Below are positions 47,528 to 56,485 of a stretch of 64,000 nt of DNA, piece after piece (within the stretch, counting starts at the first letter, position 1; each line of letters opens with the position of its first letter). Below the pieces are notes generated by a model. It did no database searches. It saw nothing but the letters and a program-made list of their open reading frames with translations, and was not told where the DNA came from. The translations under genes and the position numbers were made by a program. Origin of the DNA: Merluccius polli (lineage: Eukaryota > Chordata > Actinopteri > Gadiformes > Merlucciidae); the NCBI GenBank assembly GCA_030340625.1, contig JAOPHQ010002276.1, positions 227,001-291,000 of the forward strand, written 5' to 3'.

Positions 47528-48895
47528 GAGCGTTGTACTTTAGACATGATGGCTGCAGCTGAGCAGCAGTAGAGAGGAAAGTTCTCTGCAACTTTTCTGA
47601 CCACAAGAGGGCGAGAGGATTGTTGCGTAACCGAAATTAGGCACCGAAAAAAATTTAGTCATTCGGTCCGGGTAGGACCATGTTGCCACCGGTACCACTT
47701 GGTTCTCGGTACCCAACCCTACTATTTAGTGCTCACAATTTGCACTTGTGGGATGGAATTGACAGCACTCACACCAATCACAAATCATGCTGGCCTTCTC
47801 TTTTGTACAAACACAATGCTCATTGTACATAATATTTTGAATGCAATGATTTACCCAATGCACAACTGTGTCAATGCGACCGGGAAATGTACATAGCCAT
47901 TTGAGGAAAGTATATCTGTTATAATGCAGGACGAGTGAACCCAAACGCAGAACACAGGGAGGCAGAGACGGGATGAAAGATAGGGGATTTATTAGTGCGG
48001 GAAATAGCAACAGGGGGAGGGCAGGTAGACAGGCGGTGGGTCGGCAACAGGCGGGTAGTCCGACAGGCGGTGGGTCGGCAACAGGCGGGTAGTCGGACAG
48101 GCGATGGGTCGGCAACGGGCGGGTAGTCGGACAGGCGATGGGTCGGCAACGGGCGGGTAGTCGGACAGGCGATGGGTCGGCAACGGGCGGGTAGTCGGAC
48201 AGGCGATGGGTCGGCAACAGGGTCCGGCAGCAGGTGGGTAGTCAGGCAGGCAGGGGTCATCCACAGGGTCCGGTAGCAGGCGGGTAGTCAGGCAGGCAGG
48301 GGTCGGCAACAGGGTACAGGAACAGACGGGTAGTCAGGCAGGCAGGGGTCGGCAACAGGGTACAGGAACAGGCGGGTATTCAGGCAGGCAGGGGTCGGCA
48401 ACAGGGTACAGGAACAGGCGGGTAGTCAGGCAGGCGGGGTTCGGTAATAATCGGGTAATAAATCAAAGGACAGAGTTAGGTAACCAAAAGCACGAGCTGG
48501 CACCGGCTGGCAGGAAATCCCCGGCTTAAATAGGGAAACAGGTGATTAGTAATTGGGAACAGGTGTGTTTAGGAAAATTAGTTAGTTAGTTAGGTTAAGA
48601 CGGGTAGTCAGGCAGGCAGGGGTCGGCAACAGGGTACAGGAACAGGTGGGTAGTCAGGCAGGCAGGGGTCGGCAACAGGGTACAGGAACAGGTGGGTAGT
48701 CAGGCAGGCGGGGTTCGGTAATAATCAGGTAATAAATCAAAGGTGTCACAGGATACTTCGGGTGGGAGGGGCGGGTGATCCCGGTGAAAGTCCCGAATGA
48801 GGGAGGAATCCAAAATCCGATTGCGGGGGACCCAGGAACGATCCTCAGGCCCGTACCCCTCCCAATCGACGAGGTATTGGTGTCCCCGACTGTGA
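47528..48895. repeat. 1.3-kb tandem duplication, copy 2
   Basis: The partner of 46213-47527. Differences: a 17-bp indel at the hAT end (47687-47703), different minisatellite copy numbers, and an extra LTR U3 segment (about 48466-48600) missing from copy 1. Confidence 0.88.
47917..48734 (-). mobile_element. Truncated, rearranged 3' LTR of the sushi-type Gypsy
   Basis: 47917-48591 matches the 5' LTR but lacks its first ~60 bp (TGTTACACTACG...). A second partial LTR piece (48600-48734) follows and fuses directly to the end of pol; the polypurine tract is lost. Confidence 0.75.
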
Positions 48896-49390
48896 CGCCG
48901 CACGTCCAGGAGACGATGTACTGTCCACGCTGGGTGATTGTCAATGACCCTGGGAGGAGGTGGAGGCGGAACGGTGGGAGACAACGGGCTGGTGGACACG
49001 GGTTTGATCTGGGAGACATGGAAGGTCGGATGCACACGGAGGGATGGAGGAAGTCGTAGGCGCACGGCACAGGGGTTGATTGGTTGGTATCCTAGTGAGG
49101 CCATAAAAGGAGACAGCCCCGTGGAAGCATTGACCAATGTGTTACTTGCATACTCCACCCAGGGGAGCTGAGAACTCCATGAAGTGGGACTGGCATAGGT
49201 GACGCAGCGGAGTGCTGCTTCCATTTGTTGATTCGCCCTTTCCGATTGGCCATTGGACTGGGGATGGAACCCTGAGGAAAGGCTGGATGTGGCCCCAAGA
49301 GCCCCGCAAAACGCACGCCACACCTGGGACGTGAACTGAGGTCCTCTGTCAGAGACAATATCTGTAGGGATGCCATGTAAACAGAAAACA
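48700..49390 (-). pseudogene. Integrase C-terminal half and chromodomain of the sushi-type Gypsy
   Basis: Continues integrase after a frameshift near 49390. It has the second catalytic Asp block (SDRGPQFTSQVW), the Glu block (PQSNGQSERANQQME), then WVEYASNTLVNASTGLSPFM. The usual ~90-100 residues before the NPVAVRLRLP segment are missing (join at about 49085). The end is a chromodomain (about 48930-48765: VHRLLDVRRHSRGHQYLVDW, EGYGPEDRSWVP), which in chromoviruses directs integration to modified histones. The frame stops in LTR sequence at 48700. Confidence 0.88.
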
Positions 49391-51346
49391 GTGTTTCACC
49401 AGCAGGTCCGTGGTCTCTCTTGAGGATGGGAGCTTGGGGAGAGCAATGAAATGCGCGGCTTTCGAGAAACGGTCGATCACCGTGAGAATGGTGGTGTTGC
49501 CCTCGGACGGAGGCAGGCCGGTAACGAAGTCCAAGGCGATGTGTGACCACGGCCGGCTAGGGATGGGTAGGGGTCGCAGTAGACCGGAACGGGGACGAGT
49601 CGAGGTTTTGTTCCGGGCGCATGTTGCGCACACCGCAATAAAGGACTGAACGTCCGCGTCCATAGTGGACCACCAGAAACGCCGGCGGATGAAGTCCAGT
49701 ATGCGGCTGATCCCTGGGTGACAGGTGAGCCTGGAAGAATGGGCCCAGACCAGTACCTTGGACCGTACCGCATCTGGAATGAACAACCGGTTGGGTGGAC
49801 CCATACCGGGATCCGGCTGCTGCCTCTGCGCCAGGCGTATCGCGGACTCCACCTCCCAGGTGAGAGTGGCGAAAATACACGTTGGTGGCAGGATGTTCTC
49901 AGGACCAGTACTGGGGTTCTCAGGGGAATACAGGCGGGACAGGGCATCCGGCTTGACATTCTGGGAGCCGGGATGATAGGTGAGGGAGAAGTTAAATCGT
50001 CCAAAGAATAGAGCCCACCTGGCCTGTCGCGAGCTCAGTCTCTTGGCAGACTGTATATAGGCCAGGTTACGGTGATCCGTCCATACGATAAACGGATGCT
50101 CCGCCCCCTCTAGCCAATGCCGCCACTCCTCCAGAGCAAGCTTGACAGCTAGTAGTTCCCGGTTGCCGACGTCATAGTTACGCTCCGGAGGAGATAACTG
50201 GCGGGAGAAAAAGGCACAGGGGTGTAGCTTATGGTCGGAGGGGGAGCGTTGAGAGAGTACCGCACCCACTCCGGTGTCGGAAGCGTCGGCCTCCACCACA
50301 AACTGAAGAGAGGGATCCGGTTGGACAAGGATAGGAGCGGATATGAATCGCTTCTTGAGATCCTGAAATGCGGTCTCCGCCCTTGGCGTCCATGCGTAAA
50401 GGCTCTTGGTAGAGGTCAAGGACGTAAGGGGTGCCGCGACCTGACTATACCCTCTAATAAATCGCTGGTAGAAATTAGCGAAACCTAGGAACTGTTGTAA
50501 TCTCTTGCGGGTTGGGGGAGAGGGCCACTCGGCCACCGCAGAGACCTTGGCGGGGTCCATCTCGATCTGGCCCTGGCCGATGATGTAGCCTAGGAACGAG
50601 ATGGACGGGACGTGGAATTCGCACTTCTCCGCTTTGATGTACAGTCTGTTCTCTAGTAAACGTTGCAACACCTGCCGGACGTGAATTCGATGCTCCACTA
50701 CCGTTTTAGAAAAAATCAAGATGTCATCAAGATAAACAAAGACAGAACGGTTCAACATGTCCCGGAGCACGTCATTCACCAGGTACTGGAAAACCGCGGG
50801 GGCGTTGGTGAGCCCGAACGGCATAACTAAATATTCAAAATGACCCAGTGATGTGTTGAAAGTGGTCTTCCATTCGTCGCCCTCCCGGATGCGGACCAAA
50901 TGGTACGCGTTGCGCAAATCTAGCTTGGAAAAGACCACAGCTCTGTGGAGGGGAACAAAGGCGGAACTAATGAGGGGTAGAGGATACTTATTTTTTACCG
51001 TTATACTATTAAGTCCACGATAGTCTATACAGGGCCGAAGTGATTGGTCCTTCTTAGACACGAAGAAAAACCCCGCCCCTACTGGCGACGAAGACGGGCG
51101 GATGATTCCGGCGGCGAGGGACTCTCCGATGTAGTTCTCCATGGATTCCCGTTCCGGACGGGAGAGATTGAACAGCCGGCTACTAGGGAGAGGTGGCCCG
51201 GGGAGAAGTTCAATTGCACAGTCATATGGGCAGTGGGGGGGCAAGGACAGGGCATGGGCCTTACTGAACACCATTCCTAAGTCGTGATACTCCTTCGGGA
51301 CGGATGACAAATCATTTTGTGCAGAAACAGAACCGAGCTCCGACAC
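49349..51346 (-). pseudogene. pol of the sushi-type Gypsy: RT, RNase H, integrase N-terminal half
   Basis: A 665-codon open frame. RT core: CIDYRGLNSITVKN (about 105-120), VFSKLDLRNAYHLVRI, FGLTNAPAVFQ, and the catalytic YLDD at 205-208. RNase H: EADASDTGVGAVLSQ (about 352), NRELLAVKLALEEW (about 396), TDHRNL (about 424). Integrase zinc domain HSSRLTCHPG ... CATCARN (about 535-577), then the first catalytic Asp in HIALDFVTGLPP (about 606). It ends by frameshift at HCFLFTWHPY. It overlaps the protease frame at 51312-51346, which is another frameshift. Confidence 0.93.
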
Positions 51347-51866
51347 CCGAGGGGGACTGGGCGGAGCGCAAGCAGTGAGAAAGGCAGTGTGTGCTCCATG
51401 AAATGACTCGTCCCGTTACCCAATCAATTTGCGGATTGTGAATCCTCAACCACGGAAAGCCCAGCACGACAGGTGAAAGAGGGGAAGAAATGACGAGAAG
51501 TGATATGGACTCGTGGTGGTTCCCCGAAATGAGCAGGTTGACCGGCACGGTACGACGCTCCAGCCGAGCGATGGGCCTTCCATCGAGTGCCTGGGTCTCA
51601 AGCGGAGAACTCAGTGGGACGGTGTCGATACCCATTTGACGGACCAGCTCCTGGTCGATGAAACTCTCGTCCGCTCCAGTGTCAGCGGAGACGTCTGGTC
51701 CTGCCACAGGAGGGTGGCACACAGTAGGGGACGGGAAACCGAGGGGTCCAGAGCACGACTCACCAGTATCCCCCGGGTTACTGGTGAGCCTGCCCTTTTC
51801 CCGAACGCGATGGACATCCCGACAGGAAGTGGCCTGTCTGGCCACAATAAAGACAGGCTCGGGCAA
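51312..51866 (-). pseudogene. Retropepsin region of the sushi-type Gypsy
   Basis: Contains ADTGADESFIDQELVRQMGI (active-site DTGA near 51690) and PLSPVVLGFPWLRIHNPQID (flap-side LGxPWL motif), ending in CLRSAQSP before a stop. The first ~60 codons of this frame overlap gag. Between gag and protease the family-like text (ILVSRALDPSVSRPLL) is in a third frame, so an indel lies between about 51760 and 51700. Confidence 0.85.
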
Positions 51867-52683
51867 GAATCCGGCGCTCCCTCTCCTCGGGGGAGAGGTG
51901 CGTGCGTCCTATCTGCATTACCTCGGACTCAAAGGCGGGTCTCCGCTCTTGACGCGGAGGAAAAGAAGCCGGAACAGGAGGCCGAGATGCCGCTGGTGGC
52001 ATGGAAAAAGGGGTTGGAGCAGAGTGACTAGCCCTCTCTCTGCGGCGTTCTCTCAGGCGATTATCCATCCTGATGGCGAGAGCGATCAGGTGCTCAAGAT
52101 CAGAGGACTCTTCCCTTGTGGTTAACTCGTCCTTTATATCATTACCCAATGCGTTCAAGAATACCCCCTGCAGCGCCTCCTCGTTCCACCCGCTCTCAAC
52201 GGCAAGGGTTCGAAACTCAACCGCGAAGGCGGCAACACTGCCGGATGGTCGAACACCCTCCGCATCTCTTCGGTGATCATCGAGTAGTCCGAACAGGCCG
52301 CGGAGCCGCGCTCCCAAACGGCCGTTGCCCAGGTAACGGCCGTTCCCCGCAACAAACTGATCAGATACGCGATCCGAGCCTTGTCAGTGCTGTATGTCTG
52401 GGGCTGCAGCTTGAACACCAGGGAGCATTGTAAAAGAAAAGACCGGCATTGTCCCAGGTCTCCCCCGTAGGGTTCGGGGGCAGGGATAAACGGTTCTCGG
52501 AAAGAGACCGGAGGACTAGGAACGGGGACGGGTGGTGCCGGGGTAACAGGGAGCCGGGAGGCGATACTTAGAGATAACTCCCGTAGAGCTGGTTATCTCC
52601 TGTAGAGCCTGGTCGTGTTGACCCAGTTGAGCCTGTTGGTGGGAGATCGCCCGGCGGAAAGCCTCTGTGTCTGCTGGGTCCAT
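51776..52683 (-). pseudogene. gag of the sushi-type Gypsy
   Basis: The ATG is at 52683, 17 bases after the LTR (MDPADTEAFRRAISHQQAQL). After a frameshift comes REPFIPAPEPYGGDLGQCRS and the capsid segment (FKLQPQTYSTDKARIAYLIS). A second shift near 52200-52300 leads into FAVEFRTLAVESGWNEEAL and LALAIRMDNRLRERRRER. A CCHC knuckle CLYCGQTGHFLSGC closes the protein near 51830. Stop at 51776-51778. At least two indels break the frame. Confidence 0.88.
51796..51802 (-). other. GGGAAAA slippery heptamer at the gag-pol junction (sushi-type)
   Basis: On the minus strand G GGA AAA lies in the gag zero frame nine codons before the gag stop (S-G-K). The -1 frame after it stays open and reads the family-like ILVSRALDPSVSRPLL before a later indel. 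-1 frameshifting is known for the sushi lineage and for PEG10, derived from it. Confidence 0.6.
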
Positions 52684-52699
52684 GTTGGCCAGCTCATTC
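52684..52699 (-). other. Self-priming site candidate of the sushi-type Gypsy
   Basis: Minus-strand GAATGAGCTGGCCAAC directly after the LTR. It pairs 11 of 12 bases (one G-U) with the segment containing GGTGCCAGCTCGTGC at 53321-53307, which lies about 29 bp after the LTR TATA element, where the mRNA should start. Confidence 0.6.
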
Positions 52700-53461
52700 T
52701 GTTATAATGCAGGACGAGTGAACCCAAACGCAGAACACAGGGAGGCAGAGACGGGATGAAAGATAGGGGATTTATTAGTGCGGGAAATAGCAACAGGGGG
52801 AGGGCAGGTGGACAGGCGGTGGGTCGGCAACAGGCGGGTAGTCGGACAGGCGATGGGTCGGCAACAGGCGGGTAGTCGGACAGGCGATGGGTCGGCAACG
52901 GGCGGGTAGTCGGACAGGCGATGGGTCGGCAACGGGCGGGTAGTCGGACAGGCGATGGGTCGGCAACCGGCGGGTAGTCGGACAGGCGATGGGTCAGCAA
53001 CCGGCGGGTAGTCGGACAGGCGATGGGTCGGCAACAGGGTCCGGCAGCAGGTGGGTAGTCAGGCAGGCAGGGGTCATCCACAGGGTCCGGTAGCAGGCGG
53101 GTAGTCAGGCAGGCAGGGGTCGGCAACAGGGTACAGGAACAGACGGGTAGTCAGGCAGGCAGGGGTCGGCAACAGGGTACAGGAACAGGCGGGTATTCAG
53201 GCAGGCAGGGGTCGGCAACAGGGTACAGGAACAGGCGGGTAGTCAGGCAGGCGGGGTTCGGTAATAATCGGGTAATAAATCAAAGGACAGAGTTAGGTAA
53301 CCAAAAGCACGAGCTGGCACCGGCTGGCAGGAAATCCCCGGCTTAAATAGGGAAACAGGTGATTAGTAATTGGGAACAGGTGTGTTTAGGAAAATTAGTT
53401 AGTGGCGACAAGCGTCCCCTAGATGGGGGTGTTGGACTGTCTAGCAGGGCGTAGTGTAACA
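52700..53461 (-). mobile_element. 5' LTR of the sushi-type Gypsy, with R-region minisatellite
   Basis: On the minus strand it starts TGTTACACTACGCCC and ends TGCATTATAACA (762 bp). TATTTAAG (about 53350-53343) serves as TATA. AATAAA lies near 52775-52770. The region between, which would be R, is mostly a tandem repeat of 20-34-bp units (TGCCGACCCATCGCCTGTCC and relatives). Confidence 0.88.
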
Positions 53462-53640
53462 ATATCTGTTTGACTTGCATGAGAGAATCAGATTTTGGTA
53501 ATTGTTTCTAAGTAGGGCCGGGACTCGATTAAAAAAAATTATCTAATTAATTAAAGGCTTTGTAATTAATTAATCGAAATTAATCGCATTTTAATCGCAT
53601 ATAAACATTTGACCTGAGAACAGTGAGAAGTAATTTCTTT

Positions 53641-53905
53641 TTGGGGGGTGGGGGGGGGGGGGGGTGCGCGCCTCGGACCTACGACCGACGGGGGGGGGGC
53701 GCACGATAACAACACACCCCGGACCTACGACCGGCGGGGGGGGGGGGGGGGGTGCGCCACGATCGTAACACACCATGGACCTATGACCGGCGGGCGGACC
53801 TATGACCGGCAGGGGGGTCTCAAAAAGGAGGACAAATACGCGTCCGGTTTGATGCTGCGCCGGACGCCGGACAGGGCATTGAAAAGACGAATGGCCACCC
53901 TATAC
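53641..53905 (-). repeat. Nested repeat with G-run minisatellite
   Basis: On the plus strand, units GGACCTACGACCGGCGG/GGACCTATGACCGGC separated by G runs of 9-14 and CGCACGATAACAACACACC. On the minus strand it begins ATAGGGTGGCCATTCGTC, the same start as the nested repeat at 30587. It interrupts the BED finger. Confidence 0.7.
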
Positions 53906-54060
53906 TTGAGGCTCGATGTGCTGCGGTGATATGCGAATTCCTTGTTGCATAGCTTGCACACAACCATGCTCTTATCGACGCTTCCATCCGTTCGTTTTTT
54001 GTAACAAAATGTCCCATCCACGGGGCCAACCAAAGCGGTCTCATCAGCTACTTCGTTCAT
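53906..54060 (-). pseudogene. Truncated BED-finger N-terminus of a ZBED-like hAT transposase
   Basis: ATG at 54060: MNEVADETALVGPVDGTFCY, then VVCKLCNKEFAYHRSTSSLK with the CxxC pair. The His pair that should follow is removed by the nested repeat at 53905. No other transposase sequence remains. Confidence 0.8.
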
Positions 54061-54265
54061 GTTCACTGTGGTTTGTTGTTGTCTGAACTCATGAACGCTA
54101 GTTGGTGCTCCAGTATAATCGGTCCGACTGAAACTCATCCAGTGAGAAACGTTCCGCGGTGCAAAAATAAGTGCGATTAAAATGCGTCATTTTTTTTAAC
54201 ATGTTAATTATTGTGTAATTAATTAATCTTAATTAACGCGTTAAAGTCCCGGCCCTATTTCTAAG

Positions 54266-54479
54266 TGATTGAGAAAAACTATAATTCTTAACAAAGCAAC
54301 TCAATGTAGAGGCCATTGTCTCTTGCGCGAGAAAAAGAAAACATATTTCTGAACAAATAGTATAACCACAATAAACCCAAATTAAAGTGAGTAAAACAAC
54401 ACAATTATCAGAGATGAAATATGAAACCTCTTTTTCTGTTTGCAACAAGCTTTTCCACACAAGACCTGATTTAGGTGTC
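54266..54479. other. Non-coding stretch
   Basis: Host flank between the hAT relic and the TRIM-like pseudogene. Nothing recognised. Confidence 0.4.
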
Positions 54480-55020
54480 AATACCCTCTTATCAGAGATG
54501 GCTGCTCTTCCTGCCACACCCACCTGGAGCCACATCAGAGGGTTGCAGGCCTGAAGAGATACAAAGATACAGTAAAACTTGGCAAAGAAGATGGTGTTGC
54601 TCTGAACGTCACACTGCATTGACTGTGCTGGGATTATTTCAATTCAACAAAGAAACAAGCTGAAAGCCTCATCAAAGAGCTTGAGCAAGAAATAGAAGAT
54701 CTGACCAGAAGGTCAGAGGAAGCAGCTCACACACATTGAAGGTGACCTCCACTTCCTGCAGACCTTCAGATCTCTTAAGAATCCTCCACACACCAGGGAC
54801 TGGACAATGGTGGAGGTCCGTCCTCCGCATTCGTAGGGACCTTGAGGAGATCCCTGGATCAGCTGGAGGAGACACTGAACATGTAGATAAAGAAGCTGCG
54901 TGATGCTGTGTGAATGTGGCAGTGTTTGTTGATTACGATGAGGGTTTGGTCTCCTATGATGTAGAAGCCAGGGTCCACTCTTTCCATTCCTCTGTCTGTG
55001 TTTACATGATGGTGGTAAAA
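54480..55020 (+). pseudogene. TRIM-like (finTRIM/TRIM16-type) pseudogene: coiled coil and SPRY end
   Basis: Plus-strand pieces in shifting frames. FQFNKET then AESLIKELEQEIEDLTRRSE (about 54638-54725) is the B-box/coiled-coil motif of fish TRIM proteins (QAESLIKELEQEIxxLxRR). LHFLQTFRSLKNPPHTRDW (about 54750-54805) is the LHxLQSFxSLxxPPxTxDW motif. LDQLEETLNM and KKLRDAV (about 54858-54910) follow, then a jump to VAVFVDYDEGLVSYDVEARV (about 54919-54978), a motif from the C-terminal part of B30.2/SPRY. The RING and most of SPRY are missing and stops interrupt it. Large fish TRIM families act in innate immunity; this copy is dead. Confidence 0.75.
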
Positions 55021-55248
55021 ACTCCTATTTCCTGTATTTCCTACTATGTGAGATCTGAGATAACTGCATTCATGATATGTGATAAATTATGAGATGACAC
55101 ATACTATAGTGTTCAATGTATTTCTCCTGAATGCTTTTCATGCTAGATGCTTTTAATGCTAAAATTGTAAACAGTTGCAGTCATGCAGGTTTGTGTTACC
55201 CCAAAGGAAAAAAATACAAAATGTAAGGGAGAAAGAAGTGACAGCAAA

Positions 55249-55345
55249 GAGAGAGTGTGAGAGAGCGAGAGAGTGAGTGATAGAGCGAGAGACAGAGAGA
55301 GAGACAGAGAGAGAGAGAGATAGACAGACGGACAGACAGACAGAG
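55249..55345. repeat. GA-rich microsatellite with GACA
   Basis: GAGA/GACAGA/GAGTGA-type repeats on the plus strand for about 100 bp. 55021-55248 and 55346-55569 show no gene. Confidence 0.85.
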
Positions 55346-55569
55346 AGAAAGTGAGAAAATGAGAAGGGAGGGTGGAGTATTAAGGAAGACACACTATGAC
55401 TGAAAATTCAAACCATTCTGGAATTTTAACCCAGCCATTAATACAATTAACCATTAGGTAATAATACAGTAGGCCTACATGGTTTATTAAAATCTCATTA
55501 AATAAAATCAGAAGCCTACTTTGCACGTATCTCTACTGACAGCAAACATAACCTTTTTCTGTAGCTGAT

Positions 55570-55962
55570 GGGACCAGTAGCGGAACAAGTCAGAGGCGGG
55601 CCGGGGGGCGGGGCAAATGACCTTTACGGTATGCGATTGTTGACGGGGGGTGCTGGTGCGCGATTGTCGACCGGGGGGGGGGGGGGGGGGGGGAGGGGTG
55701 CTAGTGCGCGATTGTCGACGGGGGGGGGGGGGGGGGGGGGGGGGGGGCTGGTGCGTGATTGTCGACGGGGGGGGGGGGGGGGGGGGGCTAGTGCGCAATT
55801 GTCTGTCGACAGGGGGGTTCTGGTGCGCGATTGTCGACGGAGGCGGGGTTCGCGAAAATCAGCCACAGCCGGGCCCCTCAACCGGGCCCGCTAGAGACCC
55901 GGGCCCGGGGACGGCCGCCCACCCAGCCCCCCCTGAACCTCCGCCCCTGGATGGGACTCCTG
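55570..55962 (+). repeat. G-tract minisatellite inside a GC-rich repeat
   Basis: Six units of GTGCGCGATTGTCGAC plus a G run: G6, G21 (55673-55693), G28 (55720-55747), G21 (55767-55787), then two short runs. Outside lie AGTAGCGGAACAAGTCAGAG and, in complement, a CAGGGGCGGAGGTTCAG-like end, with CCGGGCCC blocks. This looks like a common fish repeat expanded by the minisatellite. Confidence 0.8.
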
Positions 55963-56145
55963 GAATCGGAGCTATTGAAAAACTCAGAAAACTGTTAAAC
56001 TATTGATAATGAAAATTCATCAAATGTCTTTTATTTGCCGGCCATAAAGGAAGACTCACCTAGTTGGTTTTCCGGACTGGAGCTTCTAGACTCACTGCAC
56101 AACAACATGTGTGTATGGGCTGACCCTGCCGCCACCAGTTGATGT

Positions 56146-56242
56146 GAATATGATAGCGCCTGGTCACCAGCACCTGGGCATCATATTGAATATGATAGCG
56201 CCTGGTCACCAGCACCTGGGCATCATATTGAATATGATAGTG
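56146..56242 (+). repeat. 42-bp tandem repeat, 2.3 copies
   Basis: GAATATGATAGCGCCTGGTC (unit 42 bp) at 56146 and 56188 is exact, followed by a partial third copy. Confidence 0.9.
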
Positions 56243-56480
56243 TAATGGATATACAAATGTGCACTGAATGTGAAAGACAAAGAATATGTGTTAAAAACGC
56301 ACTCTAATTCACTCTCTTTAATGTTTTGAGAAAATGCATTTGAAATAACATTTTATAATGTTTCTTTATTTCTCTAAGTTTAATTATCAGTTGGTTGGTA
56401 ATATCTGTAATCCATTGCTTCGGTATAGAGATGAGTTTTGATTGATCTGGCCTTCCGGGTTTGCGCTGGTCTTCTGTGTT
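56243..56480. other. Non-coding stretch, nothing recognised
   Basis: Flank before the putative LTR of the right-hand Gypsy. Confidence 0.4.
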
Positions 56481-56485
56481 TTTCC

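Larger units (their letters stand above)
47917..53461 (-). mobile_element. Sushi-type chromodomain Gypsy element
   Basis: Minus-strand element with 5' LTR 52700-53461, gag, protease, RT-RNase H-integrase with chromodomain, and a truncated 3' LTR at the left. ATATC flanks the outer ends (47912-47916 and 53462-53466), a 5-bp target duplication. No tRNA-type primer site is present; only 16 bases separate the LTR from the gag ATG. Frames carry several indels and integrase has an internal deletion, so this copy is defective. Confidence 0.88.
53513..54257 (-). mobile_element. hAT relic with TAGGGCCGGGACT ends
   Basis: Ends TAGGGCCGGGACT and the complement AGTCCCGGCCCTA; exact 8-bp duplication TTTCTAAG (53505-53512 and 54258-54265). 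Subterminal ATTAATTAA/TTAATCG repeats. It contains a BED-finger start on the minus strand and a nested G-run repeat. Confidence 0.9.

Noticed and set aside
46392..48309. Several Pro/Leu/Arg-rich open frames of 100-275 codons on the minus strand
   Set aside because: They lie in the LTR minisatellite; the 34-bp unit keeps all frames open and they show no domain.
50231..52125. Plus-strand frames up to 172 codons across the sushi-type pol
   Set aside because: Antisense shadows of gag-pol on the minus strand.
55508..56006. Gly-rich or Pro-rich proteins over the G-tract region
   Set aside because: Produced by poly-G runs; no start context or domain.
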